Assembly (NCBI GenBank): GCA_002729765.1
Contig: PBYV01000051.1
Coordinates: 1-53,306 of the forward strand
Source of the DNA: Acidimicrobiaceae bacterium
GTDB taxonomy: Bacteria > Actinomycetota > Acidimicrobiia > Acidimicrobiales > MedAcidi-G1
Direction of reading: 5' to 3'
Length of the DNA stretch: 53,306 nucleotides
The notes under the pieces are model-generated. The model did no database searches, was not told the DNA's origin, and worked only from the letters and a program-made list of their open reading frames with translations. The position numbers and the translations under genes are program-made. Positions 26,483 through 35,691 of the stretch are shown in pieces (within the stretch, counting starts at the first letter, position 1; every line of letters starts with the position of its first letter).

Positions 26483-26932
26483 ATGAGTGATCATGCAAAT
26501 CAGAGAAGGATAATTAGAGCTTCTCCACAGAGATGTTTTGACATGGTGTCAGATGTGGAAAAACTTTCTGAGTGGACCGATGACATCAAAGAAGTAAAAG
26601 TTTTGGTCAGGGACGATAATGGTCGTCCTGGTGATGTTTCATTTCGGGCGGCCGCAATGGGGAGAAGCACTAATTACACGCTTAGATACAGCTACGGTTC
26701 AAATCCACTTAGGATCTCATGGCGCTTGATAGAGAGTGATTTAATTCAGAGAATGAATGGTGACTATGAATTTCACCCCTCTGGTGAAGATGCTGCCGAA
26801 ACTGAAGTTGTCTATGACCTTGATGTAGATTTATTTGTTCGTTTGCCAGGTTTTGTGAAACGACGAGCGGAAAGCAAAATAGTTCATGCGGCAGTCGATG
26901 ATTTAAAAGAAAGACTCGAGGCTAAAAACTAG
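26483..26932 (+). CDS. SRPBCC family protein (polyketide cyclase/dehydrase-like)
   Basis: About 149 residues. The ORF-track start at 26471 is unlikely because GGAGGG, a strong SD, lies inside it, 4 bases before the ATG at 26483 (MSDHANQRR). ASPQRCFDMVSDVEKLSEW is the typical opening of the START-like/SRPBCC fold, a hydrophobic-ligand cup. The pimB-SRPBCC order parallels the mycobacterial TB16.3 region. Ligand and function unknown; a lipid-handling role next to PimB is a reasonable guess. Confidence 0.85.
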   Translation: MSDHANQRRIIRASPQRCFDMVSDVEKLSEWTDDIKEVKVLVRDDNGRPGDVSFRAAAMGRSTNYTLRYSYGSNPLRISWRLIESDLIQRMNGDYEFHPSGEDAAETEVVYDLDVDLFVRLPGFVKRRAESKIVHAAVDDLKERLEAKN

Positions 26933-26963
26933 ATAACAGTTGAGCTGGAAAGAGTTTTAAGTT

Positions 26964-28439
26964 TTAGTTCCTGCTTCTATTTACTGCATCAAGCCAATTC
27001 TTATAGAGTTCGTCAGGAAGAGGGCTATTAGTATCTGGTAAAAATGGTTCATCTCCCTTCCATAAAGTCTCAATTTCCTCTAGTGATTCCCATATACCAG
27101 ATGCTAATCCGGCGAGGTAAGCAGCACCCATAGCAGTTGATTCTGTGTTGGAAGAGCGGATTACAGGAATTTTCAGTTGATCGGCTTGGAATTGCATTAG
27201 TAGGTCCATTACCGAAGCTCCTCCGTCTACTTTTAATTTTTCCGGAGTTAATGTGCCGTTCTTTTTTATCGTTTCGAGGACGTCACGAGTTTGGAAAGCC
27301 ATCGATTCAATTGTTGCTCTTGCAAGTTCAGCTTTTCCAACTCCACGCGTTAGGCCAGTGATGATTCCACGGGCGTCAGGATCCCACCAAGGGCTGCCTA
27401 AGCCTGAAAAAGCAGGGACTATAACCACACCTCCATTGTTCTGAGAATTTATAGCTAGTTTTTCTAGTTCTGAGGAATCTTTGATTATTTCGAGCTCGTC
27501 GCGTAGCCATTGAACTGTTGCTCCTGTTGAAAAGATTGAACCTTCGATTGCATATGTAATAGGTGCTTTAGGGTTCAATTTCCAAGCAACTGTCGTTATA
27601 AGCCCATCATTGATTGGGGGTGTTTCTTCGCCGAGGTTTGTAAGGATAAACGAACCAGTTCCATAAGTGTTTTTAGTATCACCTGGTCTAAAGCAAGCTT
27701 GGCCAAAAAGAGAAGACTGTTGATCGCCAATAGCACTTCTAATAGGCACCTCTTTACCTAATGGACCCTCATTGACTGTTGAACCAAAGTAACCAGAAGT
27801 GGAGCGAATTTCAGGAAGCGAATCAATAGGGATGGAAAACATGTTGCACAATGCATCGGACCATTCTCCTTTTTTTAGATCGAACAACATGCTCCGAGAG
27901 GCATTTGAGGGTTCAGTAGCATGAACTTTCCCGTTAGTGAGTTTCCAAATCAACCAAGAGTCAACTGTTCCTAAACAAAATTTCTTACCTGAATCCACCG
28001 AAGATGATTTGATCATCCATTCAAATTTTGAAGCAGAGAAATACGGATCTAACACTAGACCAGTTTTGGATCTGATTTCACTCAGACAACCTTGTCTAAT
28101 TAGCTCTTGACAGCGTCCGGTTGTCCTACGGTCTTGCCAGACAATTGCATTATGTAAAGGTGTTCCTGATTCTTGGTCCCAAATGATGGCAGTTTCACGT
28201 TGGTTTGTTATACCGATGGAAACAACTTCATGTCCAAGTTTCTCAATTTGTTCTGAAACTTCCTTTAATGTGTTAGCTGCGGCTTGCCAGATTTCTTCCG
28301 GATCATGTTCGATGAGACCAGGTTCTGGATATATCTGAGTGAATTCTTGCTGTGAGGTGGTAAGAATTTCACCAGATGGATCCACTGCCAGTGTTCTTAC
28401 ACTCGTAGTGCCTGCGTCTAGAGCTAAAACTACATGCAA
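26964..28439 (-). CDS. glpK: Glycerol kinase
   Basis: About 491 residues, FGGY family. LALDAGTTSVRTLAVD is the N-terminal phosphate loop, NQRETAIIWD and AIVWQDRRT bind glycerol, and GSPWWDPDARGIITGLTRG is the FGGY signature. It phosphorylates glycerol to sn-glycerol 3-phosphate for lipid synthesis or catabolism. The ORF track begins at 28502 inside the upstream gene; the first codon that makes sense is TTG at 28439, six bases behind the SD AAGGAAGGGG and just ahead of the conserved VVLALDAG. No facilitator or glpD gene is adjacent. Confidence 0.93.
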   Translation of the reverse strand: MHVVLALDAGTTSVRTLAVDPSGEILTTSQQEFTQIYPEPGLIEHDPEEIWQAAANTLKEVSEQIEKLGHEVVSIGITNQRETAIIWDQESGTPLHNAIVWQDRRTTGRCQELIRQGCLSEIRSKTGLVLDPYFSASKFEWMIKSSSVDSGKKFCLGTVDSWLIWKLTNGKVHATEPSNASRSMLFDLKKGEWSDALCNMFSIPIDSLPEIRSTSGYFGSTVNEGPLGKEVPIRSAIGDQQSSLFGQACFRPGDTKNTYGTGSFILTNLGEETPPINDGLITTVAWKLNPKAPITYAIEGSIFSTGATVQWLRDELEIIKDSSELEKLAINSQNNGGVVIVPAFSGLGSPWWDPDARGIITGLTRGVGKAELARATIESMAFQTRDVLETIKKNGTLTPEKLKVDGGASVMDLLMQFQADQLKIPVIRSSNTESTAMGAAYLAGLASGIWESLEEIETLWKGDEPFLPDTNSPLPDELYKNWLDAVNRSRN

Positions 28440-28456
28440 TTTTACCCCTTCCTTAT

Positions 28457-29086
28457 TTAGGAGAAATCTTCTTCGGTCATAAAACTCGCGTAATTGCTGC
28501 ATAGCACAGGAGCACCTTCTTCAGGAGGGTCTCCGTCAGTAACGGGTGCATTTATGGCTTCAAGCGAATCATTTTGTCGAACCATAATTTGCACGAAAGA
28601 AATGTCCGCACCTGTTATTAATTCAGAGGCTGTGCAGACAAGCATGGCAAAAGCAAGGCGGTTGCTCTTTGAGTCATCTTGGGGGAAACCATTGAGACTA
28701 TCTAGGTGTATTTCAAGCAAAGTATTTTCAAGAATGGCACCGATGACTTTACTACCTTCAGCAAAAGGTGAAACGAGCTGTGTTTCTTGTTCAGTTAAAG
28801 TAGGACCAGCCAATACTTGATCCAGTATGACGTTTATTGATCCATCTCCGGATATTTCACGATTTACCGGCTCTAGTTTCATTTCTCCATCTTGATTGGC
28901 CTTAGCTAAAAATATTTTAACTGTTTCTTTGGGAGCAGGGGGTTGAGTAGTCGTTGAAGCGGGTGGTAGAAGAGCGTCAGGCAAATTTGCGGAAAGATCT
29001 CTTGGGTTATCGTCAAGAGGAATACTGCAGGCAGTCATCAAAGAGAGAGAAAACAACAGAATAAAACTAGGTAAGTTCTTTTTCAT
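28457..29086 (-). CDS. GerMN-domain lipoprotein, LpqB-like
   Basis: About 209 residues. The true start is the ATG at 29086 (MKKNLPSFILLF) behind AGAGGAAC; the track's longer version has a non-signal N-terminus. The lipobox is LMTACS. After a Thr/Pro-rich linker comes a GerMN-type domain (VKIFLAKANQDG, then SINVILDQVLAGPTLTEQE and LLEIHLDSL). Position directly after a response regulator and kinase with an ATGA overlap matches mycobacterial MtrA-MtrB-LpqB, in which the lipoprotein modulates MtrB. LpqB is near 580 residues; this one lacks the C-terminal beta-propeller-like half. Confidence 0.85.
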   Translation of the reverse strand: MKKNLPSFILLFSLSLMTACSIPLDDNPRDLSANLPDALLPPASTTTQPPAPKETVKIFLAKANQDGEMKLEPVNREISGDGSINVILDQVLAGPTLTEQETQLVSPFAEGSKVIGAILENTLLEIHLDSLNGFPQDDSKSNRLAFAMLVCTASELITGADISFVQIMVRQNDSLEAINAPVTDGDPPEEGAPVLCSNYASFMTEEDFS

Positions 29087-30510
29087 GATAGTTCCTCTTT
29101 TACCGTGGGTAATTCGATTACAAAGCGGGAACCTGTTTCTGATTCTGTTGCTTTTATATTTTCTACCCATACTTTTCCTCCGTGGAGTCGAACGTCCTCC
29201 TGTACGAGACTCAGACCTAAACCTGTTCCTCCATCATCACCACGCTGACCGCTACTTGAACCTCTTGAAAAACGGTCAAAAATAATTTTTCGTTCTTCTG
29301 CTGAAATTCCGGGTCCTGCATCCTCTACAGCTATTTCAATTGAATCTTCATTTGTTAAAACTTCTATCACGGTAGGACCGTTTCCATAACGGTGAGCATT
29401 GTCTATGAGGTTGGACAGAGCTCTCGCTAAACGTCTCTTATCAACATTTATGACTAGGGTGTCTGCTCTTGCGGGAAGCATGTAACTGATTGAAGTGTCG
29501 TTTCTCGTAGCAGCTTTTATGAACTGAGTGACATTGACTTCTTCGAGTTGTAGAGAGGCAGCACCAGCGTCATAACCGGAGATTTCGAGAAGTTCAGAGA
29601 CGAGTCGGTTAAATCGTTCCAGATCACGTGATAGTAGATCGAGTGCAGTTTGAGACCTTTTGGAGAGTTCATTCTTTCTAGCCTCCAGGACTCCAACACT
29701 TGCCTTAAGTGTGGTTAAGGGACTCCTCAATTCGTGACTCACTTCAGAAGCAAAGCGTGCATCCCGATGAATGCGCTCTTCAAGAGCTCTAGCCATTTCA
29801 TTGAAGGATTCCGATAGTCGATCTAGATCAGGATCACTTTGTCGAATCAACCTTGTATCTAGACGACCACCAGCGATAGCTTCTGCTGCTTCTCTCACGT
29901 TCCTCAGGGGTCGTAATGTGCGGCGACTTATCCACCAGCCAAGAAGGGCCGCAAGAGAAGTGACCCCTGTTCCTGCTCCAAAAAGAATTATACGCAGGTC
30001 ATCGAGTGTATCTTCTAGGTCAGTTAGGTCAACTATGGCGAAATATGCTGCATCAAATACTTGAAGTGGAATCCCTAAAACAAGACGAGTTTTGCCATTA
30101 ATTTCTGCTCTTAACTGACCGGCTTTGAGTTCTGTAACTCGTTTTAAAATTTTCTCTGGAATGTCATCTCTGTCTAGTTCTTGTGAAGGGAGCCAGTCGT
30201 TACCAATTCTTATTAATCGTTGACTCCCTTCGATTTTTGTCATTGAATCTACAATTGATGGTAGGTCTTCGACAGAAGAGTCTGGTGTTAGCTGATTCGA
30301 TAAACGCGTGGCATTAGTTGAAGCAAAAGCTGATGCAGCGGTTTCACGGCTATCGATAAGTTGTTGCCTAGTAAGCACAAGAGTTACTCCCGAAAGTCCG
30401 ATAGATACGAGTAAACCGCCGACTGCGAAGAAGAGGGAAATTCTGGTTCTCAGACCTAGTTTGAGTTTGTAAGAAAGAGCTTCGGTTCGGTCGTGCTTTT
30501 CATTTGACAT
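29083..30510 (-). CDS. mtrB: Sensor histidine kinase, MtrB-like
   Basis: A 475-residue membrane kinase. TM1 lies at about residues 25-46, a sensor domain of about 130 residues follows, TM2 covers about 175-197, then HAMP (RRTLRPLRNVREAAEAIAGG), HisKA with the phosphoacceptor in SEVSHELRSPLT, and HATPase_c with N box (NLIDNAHRYG), DAGPGIS and GTGLGLSLV. It probably senses cell-wall or membrane state and phosphorylates the regulator upstream. The symbol is by context with the MtrAB-LpqB arrangement; orthology is inferred. Confidence 0.85.
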   Translation of the reverse strand: MSNEKHDRTEALSYKLKLGLRTRISLFFAVGGLLVSIGLSGVTLVLTRQQLIDSRETAASAFASTNATRLSNQLTPDSSVEDLPSIVDSMTKIEGSQRLIRIGNDWLPSQELDRDDIPEKILKRVTELKAGQLRAEINGKTRLVLGIPLQVFDAAYFAIVDLTDLEDTLDDLRIILFGAGTGVTSLAALLGWWISRRTLRPLRNVREAAEAIAGGRLDTRLIRQSDPDLDRLSESFNEMARALEERIHRDARFASEVSHELRSPLTTLKASVGVLEARKNELSKRSQTALDLLSRDLERFNRLVSELLEISGYDAGAASLQLEEVNVTQFIKAATRNDTSISYMLPARADTLVINVDKRRLARALSNLIDNAHRYGNGPTVIEVLTNEDSIEIAVEDAGPGISAEERKIIFDRFSRGSSSGQRGDDGGTGLGLSLVQEDVRLHGGKVWVENIKATESETGSRFVIELPTVKEELS

Positions 30511-30536
30511 TGGTTAGCTAATTCTTATAACCGACA

Positions 30537-31220
30537 TTAAAACTGGGTTTGGAGTTTGTAGCCCATTCCCCTTACAGTGACCACGTATTTTGGATTTGCG
30601 GGATCCATTTCGACCTTAGTTCGTAGACGTCTAACATGTACATCCACAAGTCGACTATCGCCGAAATAGTCATACCCCCAAACTCGTTCTAGTAAATCTT
30701 CACGACTTAGAACTTTTCCAGAGTTGGTAGCTAGTTCGATCAAAAGTTTAAATTCGGTGCGTGTCAGATGAACTTCTTTGCCATTAACGCGGACCATTCC
30801 CTCATCGGCAATTATTTCAAGTTGGTCAAATAAAAATTTTGTCGTCGTGCCTATAGTCTTAGATCTTCTGAGGAGTGCCCTAACGCGTGCAGATAACTCC
30901 TTTGGATCGAAAGGTTTCCGTAGGTAGTCATCCGCTCCAGCTTCCAGACCGGCCACAACGTCATGACTATCTGAGCGGGCGGTAACCATAACGATTGGAA
31001 CATCACCTAAACGTCGTATTTTTCGACAGACTTCAAATCCGTCGATCCCTGGAAGCATGATGTCTATCAACACGACGTCACTGGGTTGTCTCGAGAATGA
31101 AGCCAAAGCATCTTCACCATTAGAGGTTTCTTCAACCTCCCAGCCTTCTTCTTGAAGGGCTAGGCTGACGGCAGTTCGAATTCTTTCGTCATCTTCTACT
31201 GTAAGAATTCTTACACTCAT
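30537..31220 (-). CDS. mtrA: OmpR/PhoB-family response regulator, MtrA-like
   Basis: A 227-residue regulator. The receiver has the acidic pocket VEDDE, the phosphoacceptor in VVLIDIMLPGIDGFE, and VTARSD plus YLRKPF (switch threonine and lysine). The winged-helix DNA-binding domain (residues about 128-225) contains RTEFKLLIELATNSG and RLVDVHVRRLRTKVE. MtrA in other actinobacteria controls cell-wall hydrolases and division genes. No known MtrA site was recognised upstream, so regulation of the dcw cluster here is only a possibility. A 26-base gap separates it from the kinase. Confidence 0.88.
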   Translation of the reverse strand: MSVRILTVEDDERIRTAVSLALQEEGWEVEETSNGEDALASFSRQPSDVVLIDIMLPGIDGFEVCRKIRRLGDVPIVMVTARSDSHDVVAGLEAGADDYLRKPFDPKELSARVRALLRRSKTIGTTTKFLFDQLEIIADEGMVRVNGKEVHLTRTEFKLLIELATNSGKVLSREDLLERVWGYDYFGDSRLVDVHVRRLRTKVEMDPANPKYVVTVRGMGYKLQTQF

Positions 31221-31341
31221 ACTTTAATGTTGCCTCATTTCTTGGGTAGTTGCGGCATTTTGTAAGGATTGAAATTTTTTCTCTGTTTTTATTCTAGAAA
31301 GTGAATTGATTTTAAAAGGTTTTTTGAATATTTAACAGTAG

Positions 31342-32211
31342 TTATGAATAATCTACCTGACTGGTTATTAGTAATTCCACTACTTGATCTATTAGATGCT
31401 TGGAGGAAGCTACTGTAATTGAGTTTTCAGAAATCTCTGAAGAACTTTTTAATACATTGACTTCAGGCTGGCTATAGTCGCCAGATTTTGAAGGGTTAAT
31501 CATCATCATTACGCCTCCAGCATTTTTTACAAGAGCATGACCCGCTGAAATGTCCCAAGGGGAGAGTCCATGTTCAAAAAATGCGTCGACCCGACCGCAA
31601 GCTACTGACGCGAGGTCAAATGCTGCTCCACCCATTCGACGGATGTCTCTAATTTTTGGCAAAATCCCGATCAAGTTTTTCGCTTGAGTGCCTCTGAATT
31701 CAGATTTGTAAGAAAAGCCTGTAGCGATTAATGCGTTGGAGAGTTCGTTTGTTTTACTTACTTCAACTTCTCTACCATTGCAGGTTGTTCCGTGGGAAGA
31801 TGAAGCGCTAAATAACTCATTCAGCAAAGGGGCGTAGATAGCTCCAACTTTTGTTTCCTTGTCGATTTCAACTCCCACTGATATTGAAAACCCAGGGTGG
31901 CTGTAAACAAAGTTTGTTGTTCCATCTATAGGGTCGATAAACCATCGGATATTGTTTTTCCCTTTTATGTAGGTTCCTTCTTCGCAGATGATTTCATCGT
32001 TTGGTCTATGAGAAGTGATGTATTTTGTGATTTGTTTCTCAGACCATTCATCAATTTCAGTTACAAGGTCAGTTGCAGAACTCTTCGAAGTTTGTATGTG
32101 TTGTTCGCCAAGTCTTTTGGCAACTTTTTTACCAGTTCTCTTAGCAATGTTGGCGGCAAGAGTCCGTAAGTCTTCTTCGATTGATTTTTTACTCAACTGG
32201 GAATCTTTCAC
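31342..32211 (-). CDS. Inositol monophosphatase family protein
   Basis: About 289 residues. Metal-binding motifs are visible: ICEEGTY (E of motif A), WFIDPIDGTTNF (DxDG-type motif B) and SPWDISAGHALVKNAGG (C-terminal WD motif). The family dephosphorylates myo-inositol 1-phosphate, histidinol phosphate or related compounds; inositol supply for phosphatidylinositol mannosides would fit pimB in the same region. The track's start at 32286 has an unrelated leader; GTG 32211 is preferred, overlapping the upstream small membrane protein gene by 23 bases. Confidence 0.9.
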   Translation of the reverse strand: MKDSQLSKKSIEEDLRTLAANIAKRTGKKVAKRLGEQHIQTSKSSATDLVTEIDEWSEKQITKYITSHRPNDEIICEEGTYIKGKNNIRWFIDPIDGTTNFVYSHPGFSISVGVEIDKETKVGAIYAPLLNELFSASSSHGTTCNGREVEVSKTNELSNALIATGFSYKSEFRGTQAKNLIGILPKIRDIRRMGGAAFDLASVACGRVDAFFEHGLSPWDISAGHALVKNAGGVMMMINPSKSGDYSQPEVNVLKSSSEISENSITVASSKHLIDQVVELLITSQVDYS

Positions 32212-32464
32212 GTACCGATTGTTGACGTTCGGTCGTCTTCCATTCAGACATAGCTTTGAGGGCCAGATTCGAAACCACAGAGACACCGCCAGCAGCCAGC
32301 AAGGCAGCCCCCAGACCTATAGAGCCAGAAAGTGTCTCGCATCCATTTTCACACTGTAAATCCGTAACTGCGTATCCAACTAGACCTCCGCATAATCCAG
32401 AAATAGTAATTGCAGTAATCGCCATAATCCTTGATTTCACCGAGGGGGCTGAAGAAGTGGCCAT
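32189..32464 (-). CDS. Small membrane protein, unknown function
   Basis: A 91-residue protein with two glycine/alanine-rich hydrophobic helices (about residues 13-32 and 47-68), joined by a loop with two cysteines (LQCENGCETL). AGGAG lies 11 bases before the ATG at 32464; an internal ATG at residue 14 is possible. It overlaps the phosphatase gene and shares its strand. I do not recognise the family; coding status rests on hydrophobicity, SD and operon position. Confidence 0.55.
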   Translation of the reverse strand: MATSSAPSVKSRIMAITAITISGLCGGLVGYAVTDLQCENGCETLSGSIGLGAALLAAGGVSVVSNLALKAMSEWKTTERQQSVRERFPVE

Positions 32465-32558
32465 ATAAATTTATACTCCTGATTCTGCTTTATAGAGTTG
32501 GTGCTAACTTTAGGCTATAGGTCAAAATCAACTACTTAATTAGGCAAATAATATTGAT

Positions 32559-33083
32559 ATGAAAAATGAATCCTTTCGAAACTGGTCAGTTGCTGGAGGG
32601 CTTATTCGAAATGACTCTAAAATCTTATTGGTTGCTAATCGACGCAAAGGCAAGATGCACCGTGGAAAAAAAGGTGGAATAGATTGGACTCCACCTGGAG
32701 GTGTGATCGATGAGGGTGAGAGTGCAGTTGAAGCTCTGGAGCGTGAAGTGTATGAGGAGACTGGTTTACGCGCGTCGACTTGGTCTGAGTTGGTTTATGG
32801 AGTATCTGTAAATTTCCTTAAACAGAATATGGCTCTAGAGGTAGAGGTTTTTGAAGCAATTAACTGGACTGGTTCGTTAGTAATAAATGATCCAGATGAA
32901 ATTGTTGAAGAAGCCGAATTTCTTTCTGAAAAAGCTTGTGAAGCTCGATTGAAAAATTCTCCAGTTTGGGTTAGAGAACCAGTACTTGCATATATAAAAG
33001 GAGAAATACCCTCCGAAAAAAGTTTTAGCTATACAGCTATATCTGACAAAACCGGCAACTTGATCGTGGAACGCAAGCAGTGA
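32559..33083 (+). CDS. Nudix hydrolase
   Basis: A 174-residue protein with a complete Nudix box, GGVIDEGESAVEALEREVYEETGL (G-x5-E-x7-REVxEExGL; first 20 and last 4 residues read directly). The box binds the catalytic magnesium, and the enzyme will hydrolyse a nucleoside diphosphate linked to another group. Substrate preference cannot be read. It overlaps dinB by 4 bases (GTGA). A Nudix hydrolase next to an error-prone polymerase could clean damaged nucleotides, but this is inference from position. Confidence 0.88.
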   Translation: MKNESFRNWSVAGGLIRNDSKILLVANRRKGKMHRGKKGGIDWTPPGGVIDEGESAVEALEREVYEETGLRASTWSELVYGVSVNFLKQNMALEVEVFEAINWTGSLVINDPDEIVEEAEFLSEKACEARLKNSPVWVREPVLAYIKGEIPSEKSFSYTAISDKTGNLIVERKQ

Positions 33084-34330
33084 CAATCTCAATATTGCAC
33101 GTAGACATGGATGCGTTCTTTGCTTCAGTTGAATTACTGCGCCATCCGGAATTAGTAGGTAAACCTGTTGTAGTGGGAGGAAGTGGGAATCGTGGTGTTG
33201 TAGCCGCAGCTTCTTATGAGGCACGTTCCTACGGAATCTACTCTGCTATGCCATCCAGAATAGCTAAAAGACTCTGTAGGGATCTGGTAGTCATTTCTGG
33301 GGATTACGAATTCTATGTTCAGGCGAGTGAAAGAATTATGAATATTCTCAAAAGGTTTACTCCCTTGGTTGAACCACTGTCCCTGGATGAAGCTTTTTTA
33401 GATATCGGGGGAGTGCGAAGAGTTCATGGAGAGCCTAAAGCAATTGCGTATAAAATCCGAGATGCGATATATGAAGAAGAAGGTCTTAGATGCAGTGTTG
33501 GAGGGTCTGTAAATAAGTTTTTGGCGAAACTCTCGAGTGAGAATGCAAAACCGAAAGTAGGACCCAGAGGTCCTGTATATGGTGAGAGTGTTTTTCTTCT
33601 TGATGAAAACGAAGTAGAAATTTTTTTAGATCCACTTCCTGTTCATGCAGTTTGGGGTGTCGGACCTAAAACTCATAAAAAGTTAAATGCTCTAGGAATA
33701 GAGACTGTAGGGGAACTTAGTCGAGTTTCTGAAGGAAGTTTGGTTTCGAACCTAGGGAAAGCAGCTGGTCAACAGCTCTGGCGTCTAGCTAGAGGCATTG
33801 ACAACCGAAATGTAGTCGTAGAACAGGAAGCTAAATCTATAGGACATGAGGAAACATTTTCTAAGGACTTAACAAATCGAGAAGACTTGGAACGCGAGTT
33901 GGTTCGACTGGTTGATTCTGTTTCATGGCGCTTAAGAAAATCTGAAAAGAAATGCCGCACAGTTTCCTTAAAAATACGCTATTCGGACTTCACTACTTTT
34001 TCTCGCTCTTATACCTTTCCGGATCCAACTTCTCTTTCTTCTATGGTTTTGGAAGAAGCCAAGAAGTTGCTTAGTGAGGTGGATTTAAGACCTGGTGTCA
34101 GACTACTCGGAATTTCTGTGACGAATTTCGATAAGAATTCCGGAGAGCAACTTAAATTTTCTGAAAATTCTCATTCCAATCGGAAAGACAGTGAAGATGC
34201 TGTCGATTTGATTCGAGATCGATTCGGTGTCGCGTCAATTGGGCCGGCGAGCATACTCAGTTCCACTGGGATGCGTGTTAAAAGAAAAGGAGAACAACAG
34301 TGGGGCCCAGATGAAAATTCAAGTGATTGA
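33080..34330 (+). CDS. dinB: DNA polymerase IV
   Basis: A 416-residue Y-family polymerase. HVDMDAFFASVE opens the palm with the first catalytic Asp, SLDEAFLDIG carries the second catalytic Asp-Glu pair, and VWGVGPKTHKKL is the thumb helix-hairpin-helix. The little-finger domain ends near residue 345, and a 70-residue polar tail follows, without a clear beta-clamp motif that I can identify. Start is GTG at 33080. No LexA-like site was recognised upstream. dinB followed by DUF3040 and mraZ is a classic actinobacterial order. Confidence 0.93.
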   Translation: MTISILHVDMDAFFASVELLRHPELVGKPVVVGGSGNRGVVAAASYEARSYGIYSAMPSRIAKRLCRDLVVISGDYEFYVQASERIMNILKRFTPLVEPLSLDEAFLDIGGVRRVHGEPKAIAYKIRDAIYEEEGLRCSVGGSVNKFLAKLSSENAKPKVGPRGPVYGESVFLLDENEVEIFLDPLPVHAVWGVGPKTHKKLNALGIETVGELSRVSEGSLVSNLGKAAGQQLWRLARGIDNRNVVVEQEAKSIGHEETFSKDLTNREDLERELVRLVDSVSWRLRKSEKKCRTVSLKIRYSDFTTFSRSYTFPDPTSLSSMVLEEAKKLLSEVDLRPGVRLLGISVTNFDKNSGEQLKFSENSHSNRKDSEDAVDLIRDRFGVASIGPASILSSTGMRVKRKGEQQWGPDENSSD

Positions 34331-34420
34331 ATAGAAAGGGTTACTTCTTGATAGGTGTTATGCCTTGATTAACAGTTAGAATTTATTTACAGATATATAC
34401 ACGGTAGGAGAGTCAGATAG

Positions 34421-34813
34421 ATGCCACTTTCAGAAGATGAAGAGAAGATTCTTCTTGAAATAGAGGAAAGTCTTTATGAGAGTGATCCTGAGTTGGCGCG
34501 TGAAGTTTCTGAAACCACCGTTTACACAAAGTCGCTCAAAAATTTAAAATGGTCAGTTTTAGTTTTTTTTCTTGGGGTGGTTTGCATGCTCTTAACGTTG
34601 TCCATTTCTTTCATAGTTGCGTTTCTTGCATTTCTACTGATGTTATTTTCAGCACTTGCAATTGAAAGAAATGCCAGAAACCTTGGTCGAACCGGTATTC
34701 AACAAGCATCTCAATCTTCAATGTGGAGTGAAAAAGGTATCAAATTGGGAGACTCATCACAGAAGTTTCGAGATCTGATGAAAGAGCGTTTCCGTCGCGA
34801 TAATCTCGGCTGA
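34421..34813 (+). CDS. DUF3040 membrane protein
   Basis: A 130-residue protein. MPLSEDEEKILLEIEESLYESDPELA is the standard DUF3040 N-terminus (first 20 residues quoted exceed the short motif only slightly in family length), followed by a hairpin of two membrane helices (about residues 48-66 and 68-86) and a charged tail. Function is unknown across the phylum, but the position just before mraZ is conserved in many actinobacteria. AGGAGAG lies upstream of the ATG. Confidence 0.88.
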   Translation: MPLSEDEEKILLEIEESLYESDPELAREVSETTVYTKSLKNLKWSVLVFFLGVVCMLLTLSISFIVAFLAFLLMLFSALAIERNARNLGRTGIQQASQSSMWSEKGIKLGDSSQKFRDLMKERFRRDNLG

Positions 34814-34833
34814 AATCATAAAGGGGAATGTTA

Positions 34834-35691
34834 GTGAAGGATATTCTCGCAGTAGATGTAGGTGCAACTAAACTTGCAGCAGCCCGAGTTACTTCAGATG
34901 GTGTGATTAAAAAACGATCTTCAACCCCTACGGAATCCAGGAATGGGGAAGAGTTATTCCGAAAGTTGATTTCTTTATCTGAAGAAGTTTTAGATGGAAC
35001 AGAAGTCGACGGTTGTGGAGTGGGAAGTGCTGGACCGATGAGGAATAACGGGGAGGAGATCTCTCCGTTAAACATTCCTCAATGGAGAAACTTTCCATTG
35101 AGGTCGAAATTGTCAGAAGCTCTTGGTATACCAGTAGCCCTCGATAATGATGCTAAAGCAATTGCCCTAGGAGAGGGCTGGGTTGGGGCAGCTTCCGGTC
35201 ATAAAAATTATTTAGCGATGGTAGTTTCGACTGGAATCGGTGGCGGTTTTGTAATCGATGGAAAGCTCTTGGATGGAGAGATGGGTAACGCTGGTCATAT
35301 AGGACATATAAATGTTGAACCCGATGGCCCCATGTGTGCATGTGGTAGTAACGGTTGCCTTGAAGCGGTTGCTTCGGGTGGTGCAATAGAAAAAGAAACT
35401 GGTATGCCCGCTACAGAAGCATCAGAAGAGGTAAAAATACGCTGTGGTTATTTTGTTGGAAAAGCTGTTTCGATAGCTGTCAATCTGCTGAATATTCCCA
35501 CCGTATTAATCGGAGGCTCAGTTGCTTTAGGATTCGGACCTATCTTTCTTAATCAAGTTCGTTCAACTGCAGCAAGTTTTTGTGGTCTTGATTTCACAAA
35601 AAACCTGCAGGTAAATTTTGCAAGCCTTAAAGACGAAGCTCCTTTGATTGGAGCTGCTGCGGTTTGGCTGAATACTAAAGGAGTTAATTAG
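34834..35691 (+). CDS. ROK-family sugar kinase (glucokinase-like)
   Basis: About 285 residues. The phosphate loop is AVDVGATKLAAARV, the second loop is STGIGGGFVIDG, and the zinc-binding ROK signature is GHIGHINVEP followed by CACGSNGCLE. It is a cytosolic kinase for glucose or an N-acetyl-hexosamine; the ROK histidine and cysteine cluster is intact. The ORF track gives ATG 34828, but AAGGGG sits only one base before it, whereas GTG 34834 is seven bases away, so GTG is preferred. Confidence 0.9.
   Translation: MKDILAVDVGATKLAAARVTSDGVIKKRSSTPTESRNGEELFRKLISLSEEVLDGTEVDGCGVGSAGPMRNNGEEISPLNIPQWRNFPLRSKLSEALGIPVALDNDAKAIALGEGWVGAASGHKNYLAMVVSTGIGGGFVIDGKLLDGEMGNAGHIGHINVEPDGPMCACGSNGCLEAVASGGAIEKETGMPATEASEEVKIRCGYFVGKAVSIAVNLLNIPTVLIGGSVALGFGPIFLNQVRSTAASFCGLDFTKNLQVNFASLKDEAPLIGAAAVWLNTKGVN

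Noticed and set aside
26933-26963. Possible terminator between the SRPBCC gene and glpK
   Set aside because: I found no stem longer than four base pairs in the 31-base gap.
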